NCBI GenBank assembly: GCA_963742955.1
Contig: CAVUOA010000008.1
Location: 1,798,001-1,862,000, forward strand
Direction of reading: 5' to 3'
DNA length: 64,000 nt
Source: CAVUOA01 sp963742955
GTDB lineage: Bacteria; Bacteroidota; Ignavibacteria; Tepidaquicellales; OLB5
This document shows positions 1 to 8,998 of this stretch, one piece after another. The position numbers were made by a program, and so were the translations under genes. Each line of letters starts with the position of its first letter. The stretch's first letter is position 1. Below the pieces are notes generated by a model that had not been told where the DNA came from, did not search any database, and saw only the letters and a list, made by a program, of their open reading frames with translations.

Positions 1-148
1 CGATGTTTCCCAGCCTATTATTTCTTTGCGTGAGCAGTAAGACTGTAGATAAATGTAACCGCCGCAGTATCCGCATAAACAGTTATAAATTAAAATAAGT
101 TATATAGTTTTTCATGTTATATCTTTTATGAATTAGGTAAGCTCGGTA

Positions 149-322
149 TCATTTAATACTTCTTGCCCTGATTTTAGTCACTTTGCCGTTTTTTGAGACA
201 ATAAGGTAGCCGTTTATTTTTTTTCTTTCCTCAATCAGTTTCTTAATAGCCATTCTTGTACCCTTCATGAGTTTTTCTTCTATAATATCTTTGCTTTTTT
301 TGGGCTTATTTTTTGTACTCAT
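149..322 (-). CDS. 57-aa basic protein, candidate partner of the zeta-like kinase
   Basis: A 57-codon frame starts at ATG 322 and stops at 149. Its start lies inside the last codons of the zeta-like kinase gene (17-bp overlap, different frame), the arrangement expected of a translationally coupled pair. The protein is Lys-rich, about 6.6 kDa, with a predicted helical first half containing 'AIKKLIEERKK' and a short strand-like C-terminal half ('GYLIVSKNGKVTKI'). I do not recognise a family. Because it is coupled to a zeta-toxin-like gene it could be an antitoxin or regulator, but that is inference from position only. Confidence 0.6.
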   Translation of the reverse strand: MSTKNKPKKSKDIIEEKLMKGTRMAIKKLIEERKKINGYLIVSKNGKVTKIRARSIK

Positions 323-878
323 AAATTTTTTTCCATATATCTGATTTGAATATTTTTATCGAATTTTGAGATTTGCCCTTTACAGCTTTTATCGGCCGTT
401 CAAATGAATTGTCAATTACATACCATTTGTCTGAAACCGGCATAAACAAGTTTACTAAATTATCTAAGCTCCTTGTGTATCTTCTTCTTACAACTTCTTC
501 CGGAATATTGTGACCTCCGCTTTTTACTCTGTCTGCAATACGTTCTAAAGCAAGCTCAACGGAGTTTATCCAAAAATAGAATAAAATTATTTGATAATTT
601 TTCTCTTTTGCTGATTTAAGTAAATTTATATAACTCTTGGTTGTTAACGTAGTTTCAAATGCAAAGCTAGATTTCTCGTTAATTAGTTCTTTAATTCTTG
701 TAAGCATAATTCGGGCAGCGTGAACAGAAACGGTTTCAGGCTGAAACGGGGAGAGTCCCGATGCAATTGAATCAGCATTTACAAATTCTCTGCAATTCAG
801 AAATTTTGGTAATAATATACTTGATGCAGTTGTTTTACCCGCACCGTTTGAACCTGCTATTATATAAATTGTGGGCAT
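306..878 (-). CDS. Zeta-toxin-like P-loop kinase
   Basis: 190 aa. A Walker A motif GSNGAGKTT sits at residues 9-17 (Lys15), an 'NAD' segment at 34-36, and an acidic residue in 'FAFETTL' (Glu75) at the position of the substrate-side acid in zeta/AAA-type kinases. The C-terminal half has the family's Arg-rich block ('RVKSGGHNIPEE', then 'RRRYTRSL'). Characterised zeta toxins phosphorylate UDP-N-acetylglucosamine, but many chromosomal relatives have no known substrate. The gene is intact and is followed, with a 17-bp overlap, by a 57-aa protein. A toxin role is likely by family but not shown by the sequence. Confidence 0.82.
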   Translation of the reverse strand: MPTIYIIAGSNGAGKTTASSILLPKFLNCREFVNADSIASGLSPFQPETVSVHAARIMLTRIKELINEKSSFAFETTLTTKSYINLLKSAKEKNYQIILFYFWINSVELALERIADRVKSGGHNIPEEVVRRRYTRSLDNLVNLFMPVSDKWYVIDNSFERPIKAVKGKSQNSIKIFKSDIWKKIYEYKK

Positions 879-902
879 TTGTTAAAATTTACTTTTATTT
901 CC

Positions 903-956
903 TATTCGTCCGACGACCTGCCTTCTGTAGGCAGGCTTGGATTTGTAGGACGAATA
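903..956. repeat. Hairpin nested inside another hairpin
   Basis: Outer arms TATTCGTCC (903-911) and GGACGAATA (948-956) are perfect inverted repeats. Between them is a second perfect hairpin, CCTGCCT (917-923) and AGGCAGG (929-935). The inner hairpin belongs to the same CCTGCC...GGCAGG family seen at about 34327, 45347 and 52204. It lies between two minus-strand genes. Confidence 0.75.
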
Positions 957-980
957 TATTCTTTGGTTTATCCATTCATA

Positions 981-1739
981 TTATGATTTAAAGTCATAGT
1001 ATGAATACTTTTTCTCCTCCCAATACAATCTTGTTCCTGCCACAACTAAAATCGGTTTCAAAAACACGTTTATAATAGGCAAATACATCAGCAGAAAAGC
1101 TATAGCGCCGAATCCGTATGTCAACATTCCGCCTTGCCTGGTGACTTTTAATTTTTGTCTGAACGGCATTAATTTTCTTTGCATCGGATAATCAAGGAAA
1201 TCAAGCGCATAAAAGTAAAAAGAAAATATTGTGCCTAAAATTAATGAAACAACATTACCAATTAAAGGAATGAAGTTCAACAAAAAAATGGCAAAAAGAA
1301 TAGAGAAATAAAATAACAGCTTTTGCATCTCGCTCCGTATGCTTAAATACGCGTCTTTCCAGAAACCTATGCCCGTAATTACTCTTTCATTTGTGATTTT
1401 CTCTTCAATAATCTGCGAAATATTTTCATTAAACGGCGCTGTGATAATACCGCCTAGCGTTGTGAACAATAATCCGCATATTACAAACAAAACTGCAAAT
1501 CCTATTGCAATCAGGAAAATTTGCAATAAGTATTGCCCAAAAGCCCGTTCCCGCCGGTGAGCCATCGTTGATGTTTCTTATCCAGTCAATAAGCCATCTG
1601 TAACTCAAAATAAAAATACTCCCATAAATAAATAAATTTATTAATATGGGAGCAATTGAATATGTAATTAGCTTAGGTTGTTTAAAGAACAGCCCTATAC
1701 ACTTGAAGGGATATGTAAAACCTAAAAAAAATTTGTCAT
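981..1739 (-). CDS. EI24/CysZ-like membrane protein, frame broken twice
   Basis: The main frame (981-1565) carries four or more hydrophobic segments and the family core 'FTTLGGIITAPFNE'. The N-terminal part is missing from that frame but is present in another frame upstream: it reads from about 1730 as 'GFTYPFKCIGLFFKQPKL' and on through a first membrane segment, and stays open to about 1545, where the main frame takes over. An ATG at 1737-1739 would open this part if the run of eight A (plus strand 1724-1731) had nine. The reconstructed length is about 250 aa, normal for EI24/CysZ-like proteins. The role is probably an inner-membrane channel or transporter; the substrate is unknown. Confidence 0.7.
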
Positions 1740-1757
1740 ATGATTTTGAGCTATTTT

Positions 1758-1809
1758 CACCCTGAACTTGATTCAGGTTCAGGGATGCTGAAACAAGTTC
1801 AGCATGACA
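1758..1809. repeat. Dispersed palindromic repeat (CTGAACTTG/CAAGTTCAG)
   Basis: CTGAACTTG at 1762-1770 and CAAGTTCAG at 1794-1802 are perfect inverted arms, with a second pair (CCTGAA/TTCAGG) inside. A related copy in the opposite orientation lies at 36208-36282. It separates metK from the EI24-like gene. Confidence 0.75.
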
Positions 1810-1817
1810 AATTATAT

Positions 1818-2958
1818 TTATATCTTTTTGAATTTACTTACTAAGTCAAGCTTTTCCCATGTAAATGCCGGGATTGCTTCTTCCGAAATGACCGTAGTTA
1901 GATGTTATCCTGTATATCGGTCTTCTCAGGTTAAGCCTGTTAATAATGCCCTTAGGTGTCATATCGACTTCTTTTTTGATGAACTTCGATATTTTCTCAT
2001 CGGGTACTTTACCCGTGCCTTTTGTATCAACAAATATTGAAATAGGCTCTGCAACACCGATAGCATAAGAAACCTGAATTAAACATTCATCAGCCAGCTT
2101 TGCTCCAACTATGTTTTTTGCAAGATGTCGCGCTGCATAAGTTGCGCTTCTATCAACTTTGGACGGGTCTTTGCCTGAAAATGCGCCGCCGCCATGGGGA
2201 GCTGAGCCGCCGTATGTATCGACAATAATTTTTCTTCCCGTTAAGCCTGAATCACCGTGCGGTCCGCCGATTTCAAAACGTCCCGTAGGGTTAACATAAT
2301 ATTTTGTGTTCTTATCAAGCAGATGAGCGGGAATAACTTTCTTAATAACATTTTTTATAACATCTGCCCTGATTTTTTTCTGTGTTACACCGGGGTCATG
2401 CTGTGTAGAAATAACAACTGCGTCAATTCTTATTGGTTTTCTGTTATTATCATACTCAACTGTTACCTGTGATTTAGCGTCCGGTCTCAGGTAAGGCATG
2501 AGCTTTAAGTTTTTCTTTCTTATATCAGCAAGTTTTTTTACAAGCTGGTGGGAATACATGATAGACATAGGCATCAATTCTTTGGTTTCGTTATTGGCGT
2601 AACCGAACATCATTCCCTGGTCGCCTGCGCCGCCTTTATCAACACCCATTGCAATATCCGGTGACTGTTTGTTGATGCATGACATCACATTAATCGAATG
2701 GTGGTCAAACCTGTAATCGCCTTTAGTATAGCCGATATCTTTTACGACATCCCTTACAATTTTCTGAACGTCAACATAATGAGTAGTGGTAATTTCTCCG
2801 CCTACAAGAACGAGCCCTGTAGCGCAGAATGTTTCACAGGCAACCCTGCCGTATTTATCGTGTGCGAGTATATCATCAAGAATAGCATCTGATATCTGGT
2901 CGCATACCTTATCCGGATGCCCTTCACTGACGGACTCCGATGTAAAGAAAAATGACAT
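1818..2958 (-). CDS. metK: S-adenosylmethionine synthetase (methionine adenosyltransferase)
   Basis: Makes S-adenosylmethionine from methionine and ATP in the cytosol. Family landmarks are 'GHPDK' at residues 13-17, 'GAGDQGMMFGY' near 110, 'GRFEIGGPHGDSGLTGRK' near 230 and 'GGGAFSGKD' near 260. The frame starting at 2958 stops at 1846 and ends abnormally in 'YMGKA'. One base over, the expected MetK terminus appears ('FTWEKLDLVSKFKKI', stop at 1818-1820). So the true end is most likely 1818 and the break is a one-base error near 1868 in a CCCGGC stretch. No SAM riboswitch is evident upstream. Confidence 0.95.
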
Positions 2959-3015
2959 ATAGTTCTCCCTGAGTTTTGGTTTAATCTAAATTGTAAAAAT
3001 AATAATAAATCTTAT

Positions 3016-5010
3016 TTATTTGCTGGCATTTAAGATAATTTCAGCAATATCTTTAACTTTTACTTCTTCCTGCTTTCCCTTTTCTTTGACACCGTCACTC
3101 ATCATTGTCATGCAGAACGGGCACGCTGTGGAGATAGTATCGGGATTAACCGAAAGCGCTTCTTCAGTTCTTTCAATATTGACTTTTTTGCCGATTTTCT
3201 CTTCCATCCACATTCTACCGCCGCCTGCACCGCAGCATAAGCCTTTATCTTTGGAGCGGGGCATTTCAACCTGAGAGCCGCTGTTAGCCATATCAATCAG
3301 GTTTCTGGGCTCATCGTATATTTCATTATACCTGCCCAGATAGCATGAATCGTGGTAAGTTATCTTTTCATTAGTCTTTTTGCTGTTATCTAATTCAATT
3401 TTTTTGTTATCAACAAGCTCATTAATAAATTGAGAGTGATGAACTACTTCGTAATCAGCCCCGAACTGTTTGTATTCATTACCAATAGTCTGTAAACAAT
3501 GCGGGCAGGTTACCAATATTTTTTTGAACTTATATTTTTTCAGTGTTTCAACATTCTCTTTAATAAAGTCTGAGCAAGGAATTCATTCCCCAGCCTTCTG
3601 GCAGAATCACCGTTGCATTTTTCTTCAGTGCCGAGTACTGCATAATTAACGCCCGATTTATTAAGTATCTGCGCTACAGAGCGCGCTACATTCTGGTATC
3701 TCGCATCGAATGCCCCCGCGCATCCTACCCAGTAGAGAATATCGAACTCATTTTTATCTGCTGCAACAGGAACATTTAACCCGTCAGCCCATTTTAATCT
3801 GTCTGATTGAGGGAAAGCCCACGGGGCGCCGTTATTTTCCATGTTGCCGAATACCGTCATAACCTCTTCAGGAAATCGTGATTCACTCTGCACAAGGAAA
3901 CGCCGCATATCAACAATAGCGTTAACGTGTTCTATGTTTACGGGACATTCTTTTACGCAAGCCATACATGTTGTACATGCCCATAGCTCTTCATCAGTGA
4001 TAAAATGTTCCGATACAAGCTTTTGTTCGGCAACATTCTGCGGTAATTCTTTACCCGAAACCATGTAGGGAGCTTTTTCGTTAACGCGGTCACGGATATT
4101 CATAACAATCTTGCGCGGAGATAGAGGTTTGCCAGTAATGTTTGCAGGACAAGAGGCAGTGCATCTTCCGCACTCCGTGCACGTATATCCGTCTAACATG
4201 CTTTTCCAGGTGAGCTGCTCAACATCTCCCGCTCCAAGAAATACATCTTCCTTATCGAAATTTATCTCTTCCGCATCTAAGTGTTTGAGGACCCAGCTTT
4301 GAGAGGTAAACGTTCGGCAATGAAGTTACGATATGAAAATGCTTTGAGTAGGGGAGATAATTCATAAAAGACAAAATTATTATTATGTGTCCCCACCAGA
4401 AAATTGAATAAAATATACCGGCAGATGATGCTGAAAAAACCGGAGCTATAATGGATGATACAAAATGATATTTATAATAAGCTTCATATTGAGGATGAAT
4501 AATGATCTGTGCAGCAAATGCCCCGAACATAGTTATCATTACTCCGAATATCATCATAAGTATTAAAGTAGCATCAGCGTTTGTGTTTCCGTCACCCTGA
4601 AGGCGCTGCGGGCGTTTAATATATCTTCTGTAAAGCGCATAGAAGATAGAAAGTATAACAAGAAACCCGAATAAATCCTGCGAAGCATAAATAATTTTAC
4701 CAAACTTACCCAGGAAATTCAGAGTAAAGCCGGGATAGAATCCCTGAACGAATGCTTCAATAACTGCGGTTAGCAGTGTTAAGAATCCCCAGAATATAAA
4801 GGCGTGCATAAATCCAGCGGAGGGTTCACGCAGAATTTTTGTCTGACCTATACCTACAACAATGACTTTTTTCAGCCTTTTCCAAGGTTTATCGAACCTG
4901 TTATCTTTTCTGCCAAGGATTAAATAAGACCTGATTTTGAAAAGATTATAAACAAAGAAAGCTAATGCAGCTAAAAAGAGGAGTATAAATAAATAATTTT
5001 GCAATGACAT
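3016..5010 (-). CDS. Membrane-bound Fe-S oxidoreductase, HdrDE/DsrMK-like
   Basis: Three collinear pieces make one protein of about 660 aa. The N-terminal piece (4252-5010) has several membrane helices and resembles the nitrate reductase gamma/cytochrome b domain. The middle piece (3540-4199) carries two 4Fe-4S motifs, 'CTECGRCTASCP' and 'CTTCMACVKECP', then a Cys-rich CCG domain ('WVGCAGAFD'). The last piece (3016-3516) holds the second CCG domain ('CCGAGGGRMWMEE', 'CPHCLQT'). Frame breaks lie near 4285 (the continuation 'DAEEINFDKEDVF' is in the neighbouring frame) and 3570. Expected role: electron transfer between the quinone pool and a thiol/disulfide or ferredoxin partner. The physiological substrate cannot be told. 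Confidence 0.85.
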
Positions 5011-5217
5011 ATCAGTAAATTTATTGAAAAAAGACGTAATTATAAAGTCATCAGCCTAATTATTGAGCCCGGCAGTATTTTATTCAATATATAGAAACTG
5101 TTATAATATCATTTTTTGGTAACAAAATATATATTAAATTATAATAAGAGGGCTGGATAATATTAACTGCTTGTATTTGAGGTCGTTAAACGCTATTTTT
5201 AAAATAAATTTTAAGCA

Positions 5218-5655
5218 ATGAAACTTAAAATCCTCTTTTTAACAGTAGTTTCTTTTGGACTGGTGATATATTTTTCTTCCTGCGATTCATCCAGCTATGA
5301 GATAGAAGAACTGGCTATAAACGAAGATTCCGTAAATGCTTCACGCAACGCAGAGATAAAACAGGAAGTCAGTCAGAAAAGCAACGAAATAAAGGAAGAG
5401 ACCACACAAATAAGAAAAGGTCCCCAATATAAATACACAATTCAGCTTGGTGCATTTGAGATAAGAGCAAATGCAGAGGAATTTCTGAAAAAACTCAAAG
5501 AGCAGTACAATTATGAATTCGAAGCCAGGCTAATCAACGGATTGTATAAAGTCCAGAGTGCAATATTTGAAACTCAGGATGAAGCAGCCCAGATGCTGAA
5601 CCAGCTGAGGGAAGCAGGATTAAAAGACGCATTTATTACAGGGGAGGGTAAGTGA
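5218..5655 (+). CDS. SPOR-domain lipoprotein (cassette copy 1)
   Basis: 145 aa. The signal peptide ends in a lipobox (FSSC, Cys near 22), so it is probably lipid-anchored. A charged linker (about 30-70) follows, then a SPOR domain (about 73-142: 'YTIQLGAFEIRANAEEF ... GLYKVQSAIFETQDEA'), a fold known to bind septal or denuded peptidoglycan. Its stop overlaps the next start (GTGA), so it is coupled to the first beta-barrel. A paralogue at 7739 occupies the same place in the second cassette. Confidence 0.85.
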   Translation: MKLKILFLTVVSFGLVIYFSSCDSSSYEIEELAINEDSVNASRNAEIKQEVSQKSNEIKEETTQIRKGPQYKYTIQLGAFEIRANAEEFLKKLKEQYNYEFEARLINGLYKVQSAIFETQDEAAQMLNQLREAGLKDAFITGEGK

Positions 5656-6581
5656 ATTTCAGTAAGTTATACTCTTTAATAACGTCTTTGAATAGAATAT
5701 TAAGTTTCCGGATTTTGCCTGTTTTGCTGCTCGCAATGAGTTTCCTTTTTATCCCGCATAACACATCAGCCCAGTATAAATTAAGTTCCTTTAAAAATTT
5801 CTTTCAACGCAGCATTGAGCAAAAACACTTCTTAGCAGACAGCGTTTTTAATGACAGCGCCAAAAAGAAACCGATTGAATATAAATACCTGGTAAGAACT
5901 CCTCCAAAATTTACATTGCAGTTTTCCGCAGGGTTTAATTTGGGATTTGCCGAGTTATCTTCAAATTATGCAGATGTTTTCGATGCACAGCAATTTTCTC
6001 TTGGTGAGAACTTCGGAGTAAGATACGGATTAGGCGCTGAAGCTATAGGTAAATTTACAATTAACGATAAAGGCAACATGAGATTTATTGTTACCTCAGG
6101 CTATAATTATTTCAGCAGTGAATTCCTATCGAAACAGTCTCCCTTCGGCAGGGTAAAATATAACATGTTTTCTATTGGCGCCGGGATTGAAAATAATTTT
6201 AACCCCAAATTTATATTCAGGCCATATATAGCATTTGAAGCAGACTTAAATATGATATCGGGTAATGCAACAATTATTACAGATACAAATGTAATCGATA
6301 TAAGGTTTAAAAATACTTTCAGAATAGGCTATGCAGTACATGCCGGCTTTGAATATCTCATAAGCAATAAATACGGTATTAATATTGGTGCAAAACTTAC
6401 AAATGCCAATCAGGTTTTAAAACAGTCAAAAGATGAAGGCAGCAGTACTGATATTTTCTTACGGGATAAAAGGGTTAACCCCAAACTACTGCTTTCAGGG
6501 TATAAGAATTTTACTTTTGTATCATTTTATGTTGGTGTTGATATTTATTTCGGTATAAGAAATCAATGGTTCAAAGTCTAA
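5652..6581 (+). CDS. Outer-membrane beta-barrel protein (cassette 1, barrel A)
   Basis: 309 aa, starting at GTG 5652 inside the stop of the SPOR gene, preceded by a strong GGGGAGGG ribosome site. An N-terminal signal segment of about 40 aa ends at 'TSAQ'. The rest alternates hydrophobic and polar residues as in a barrel and ends in a terminal aromatic strand. Conserved landmarks shared with the three paralogues at 6604, 8186 and 8995 include 'PKFTLQFS', an 'FGVRYGLG'-type turn and 'NYGI-NIG-K-TNAN'. Function unknown; the SPOR pairing suggests an envelope structural or peptidoglycan-linked role. Confidence 0.75.
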   Translation: MNFSKLYSLITSLNRILSFRILPVLLLAMSFLFIPHNTSAQYKLSSFKNFFQRSIEQKHFLADSVFNDSAKKKPIEYKYLVRTPPKFTLQFSAGFNLGFAELSSNYADVFDAQQFSLGENFGVRYGLGAEAIGKFTINDKGNMRFIVTSGYNYFSSEFLSKQSPFGRVKYNMFSIGAGIENNFNPKFIFRPYIAFEADLNMISGNATIITDTNVIDIRFKNTFRIGYAVHAGFEYLISNKYGINIGAKLTNANQVLKQSKDEGSSTDIFLRDKRVNPKLLLSGYKNFTFVSFYVGVDIYFGIRNQWFKV

Positions 6582-6603
6582 ATAAACTTGCTTTAACAAT
6601 CTA

Positions 6604-7440
6604 ATGAGGCTGACACAAAAATTACAAATTTTGTTTTGGTTATTAATTCTGGTTTCCGCTTCTTTTTCACAGGAGGATATGGCGGATAAGTCACGCAGTC
6701 CTTACATTAGAAAATTCATGATTACCAGGTCTGCCCCGACGTTCACACTTCAGTTTAATTTTGATTACAACCAGTCTATGCTTGAGCTCGCCGGAACATA
6801 TAATGATGATTTCCGTTCCCGTGATTTTATAAGCGGACAGACATTTGGTGCTGATAAAGGGTTTGGAGCCAACGTAACTTCCAAAATAACAGTTAGCAGG
6901 AAAGGCAATTCAAGGATTTTACTTTCAGCCACTTATAACAGGATATTAACCTACATGTTCGGCAAAGGAGGTCTGGCCGATGTAGGATACACGAAATTTA
7001 ATATTTATACCGGGGGAATAGGATTTGAACATAATTTTACTCCCAATTATAATTTTAAATTATATGCATCAGGAGAGTTTCTTGCCAGCATGATAAACGG
7101 ATCGGCGCACTTGTGGGTACAGAATACTTCATTTAATCCTGAATATACATATGACTCAAAAATCAATAACAGTTTCAGGTTGGGTGTTTCAATCAGCGGC
7201 GGAACAGAATATTTGCTCACTAACAGTATCGGCTTGAATTTGGGCTTTAAATTTACTCTGGCAAATTTATTTTTAAAACAATCTGAAGTTGTCAGTGATT
7301 CAAGCTCATATATACTTGAAGACGGAAAACCGGATGTTCCCGGAAAATATCTAGGAAGAAAAAATTTTGGTTTCTTTACCGTTTTCACAGGCATATGCTT
7401 CTACTGGGGAATAATTGAAAAACAATATGAATTAAAATAA
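6604..7440 (+). CDS. Outer-membrane beta-barrel protein (cassette 1, barrel B)
   Basis: 278 aa. Signal peptide to about residue 22 ('SASFSQ'), then a barrel-like alternating sequence homologous along its length to 5652, 8186 and 8995: 'APTFTLQFNFDYN', 'FGADKGFGANVTSK', 'IGLNLGFKFTLANLFLKQS'. It begins 22 nt after the stop of barrel A and ends the first cassette. An open frame on the opposite strand at 7047-7394 is only a shadow. Substrate and partners unknown. Confidence 0.75.
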   Translation: MRLTQKLQILFWLLILVSASFSQEDMADKSRSPYIRKFMITRSAPTFTLQFNFDYNQSMLELAGTYNDDFRSRDFISGQTFGADKGFGANVTSKITVSRKGNSRILLSATYNRILTYMFGKGGLADVGYTKFNIYTGGIGFEHNFTPNYNFKLYASGEFLASMINGSAHLWVQNTSFNPEYTYDSKINNSFRLGVSISGGTEYLLTNSIGLNLGFKFTLANLFLKQSEVVSDSSSYILEDGKPDVPGKYLGRKNFGFFTVFTGICFYWGIIEKQYELK

Positions 7441-7562
7441 TTATCCTGAATTCAAATTGTAATACAAACCGGCTTTTTTACAGCACACGGCTGCTTTCTT
7501 TCCTACTCTCATTTCTCAATAAAGGTAAACTACTGGAAATACAAAAATTTTTTTTGAAAATG

Positions 7563-7595
7563 TTGATTTTTCATGTAATTTTTTATTATATTTAC
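7563..7595 (+). promoter_or_regulatory. Possible Bacteroidota-type promoter for cassette 2
   Basis: In the roughly 300-nt gap between the two cassettes, TTG (7563-7565) is followed after 21 nt by TATATTTAC (7587-7595), resembling the -33 TTG / -7 TAnnTTTG pattern. The gap has no gene and no strong terminator that I can see. Weak evidence from sequence pattern alone. Confidence 0.3.
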
Positions 7596-7738
7596 CATAA
7601 CGGATTGTGGTTTTTAGGGTTAGTATCTTCTTATAGTACAAAGGGTAAGTTGTGATACTTAAAGGAAAATTTGAAATGTTCTGTGTGCATCTTGTTTTAG
7701 TTCAATTGTTAGATTATTTTATCAGCGTAAAAGTCTAA

Positions 7739-8161
7739 ATGAATAGTCAAATTTTAAAATATTTAGCGGTGTTGGTATTTGGAATTTATTTGATGGGATG
7801 CAGTTCCGGGCCATATGACCTTAATGAAACTAATATTAAACATGAAGAAAAGACTATTACCGCTGATACCGTGAAAACCGTAACCGAATCAAGTGAAAAA
7901 CATAACGAGATAAAAGAAGAAGTTGGGTCTTTTACATTTATTGTCCAGGTAGGAGCTTATTTTATTACATATAATTTTCAAAGATTTTATGAAACTGCGA
8001 AAGCAAGATTAGGTGAAAACCTGTATTATGAGATGTCAAATGATTTATATAAGATTCGTATAGGCAGGTTTACTAATAAAGCAGAAGCATTGCAGCTTTT
8101 GGATTTCGTGAAAAGCTTAGGCTACGATGATGCATTTATTATTACTGTAAGAAATAAATAA
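7739..8161 (+). CDS. SPOR-domain lipoprotein (cassette copy 2)
   Basis: 140 aa. The lipobox is LMGC (Cys near 21), followed by an acidic/Lys-rich linker containing 'SEKHNEIKEE', which matches 'KSNEIKEET' in the paralogue at 5218. A SPOR domain fills about residues 62-138 ('FTFIVQVGAYFITYNFQRF ... YKIRIGRFTNKAEAL'). It heads the second cassette, followed after 24 nt by barrel C. The shared linker motif shows that the whole cassette was duplicated rather than assembled twice. Confidence 0.83.
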   Translation: MNSQILKYLAVLVFGIYLMGCSSGPYDLNETNIKHEEKTITADTVKTVTESSEKHNEIKEEVGSFTFIVQVGAYFITYNFQRFYETAKARLGENLYYEMSNDLYKIRIGRFTNKAEALQLLDFVKSLGYDDAFIITVRNK

Positions 8162-8185
8162 CTTACAGCAATTAAATTTTAGTTA

Positions 8186-8998
8186 ATGCGCAAAACCTTC
8201 GGAATAAAAATCCTAAGTATAGTTTTTCTGTTATTTCCGTCACTTCTATTTTCCCAAAGTAAAGCGGACACATCATATATTTCTATTGCCCCAAAATCTG
8301 TTCAGAGGCTTCTTATACCCGGGAAGGCTCCTGTTGTTACGATTCAGCTTAGCGGTTTTTATAATATCGGACTAACAGACCTCGCTGCCAATGATAATAC
8401 AAATTTCAGCAAACAAGATTTTGTGAACGGAAAAGATTACGGCACAAGATACGGGTATGGAGTAGGTTTGACCGGAAAAATAGCTCTTCACAAGCGGGGT
8501 AATGTTAGGCTCATAGTTTCGGGATTCTTTAACAGGTTCGAAAGCAATTTTGTTATATCCAAAACTCCTGAAGGGAAAGTTGGTTATAATGTGTTTACCG
8601 GAGGTTTGGGACTGGAAAACAATTTTACTCCCGATAGGAAATTTAAATATTATATTGGTTTTGAAATTATAGGAAGCATGATTAACGGTAAGGCAGAGTT
8701 AAGAACCGATTCAACCGATTTTAACCTGACAATTAAAAATTCTTTCAGAATAGGGGTTTCGGCTAATTTTGGGTTTGAATACGCTTTTACCAACAGTTTC
8801 GGCATGAACCTTGGTATAAAATTAACTCATGCTAACATTTTATTAAGAGAATCTAAAGCATCTTCAAATCCTGCGGAAACCTATCTAAATGACGAGAAGA
8901 CAACAACCCCTATACCGTATGCAGGATGGAAACAATTTTTCTATACTTCGTTCTATTCAGGTTTTAATTTTTATTTTGGCATGAAGAACAAAAAGTGA
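8186..8998 (+). CDS. Outer-membrane beta-barrel protein (cassette 2, barrel C)
   Basis: 270 aa with a signal peptide ending near 'LLFSQ' (residue 24). Barrel-like strands share landmarks with the other three barrels: 'APVVTIQLSG', 'YGTRYGYGVGLTGK', 'NNFTPDRKFKYYIG', 'FGMNLGIKLTHANILLRES'. It ends in a TGA that overlaps the GTG start of barrel D (GTGA). Function unknown. Confidence 0.75.
   Translation: MRKTFGIKILSIVFLLFPSLLFSQSKADTSYISIAPKSVQRLLIPGKAPVVTIQLSGFYNIGLTDLAANDNTNFSKQDFVNGKDYGTRYGYGVGLTGKIALHKRGNVRLIVSGFFNRFESNFVISKTPEGKVGYNVFTGGLGLENNFTPDRKFKYYIGFEIIGSMINGKAELRTDSTDFNLTIKNSFRIGVSANFGFEYAFTNSFGMNLGIKLTHANILLRESKASSNPAETYLNDEKTTTPIPYAGWKQFFYTSFYSGFNFYFGMKNKK

Noticed and set aside
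2..40. Possible last 12 codons of a plus-strand gene ending at TAA 38-40
   Set aside because: Too short to support; no recognisable residues, and nothing upstream is visible.
1818..2958. SAM riboswitch upstream of metK
   Set aside because: The 5' region (2959-3015) is too short and lacks the kink-turn and other SAM-I/II features.
3016..5010. Three separate genes for the Fe-S oxidoreductase
   Set aside because: The pieces are collinear and each junction continues in a neighbouring frame, so a single fused gene is the simpler reading.
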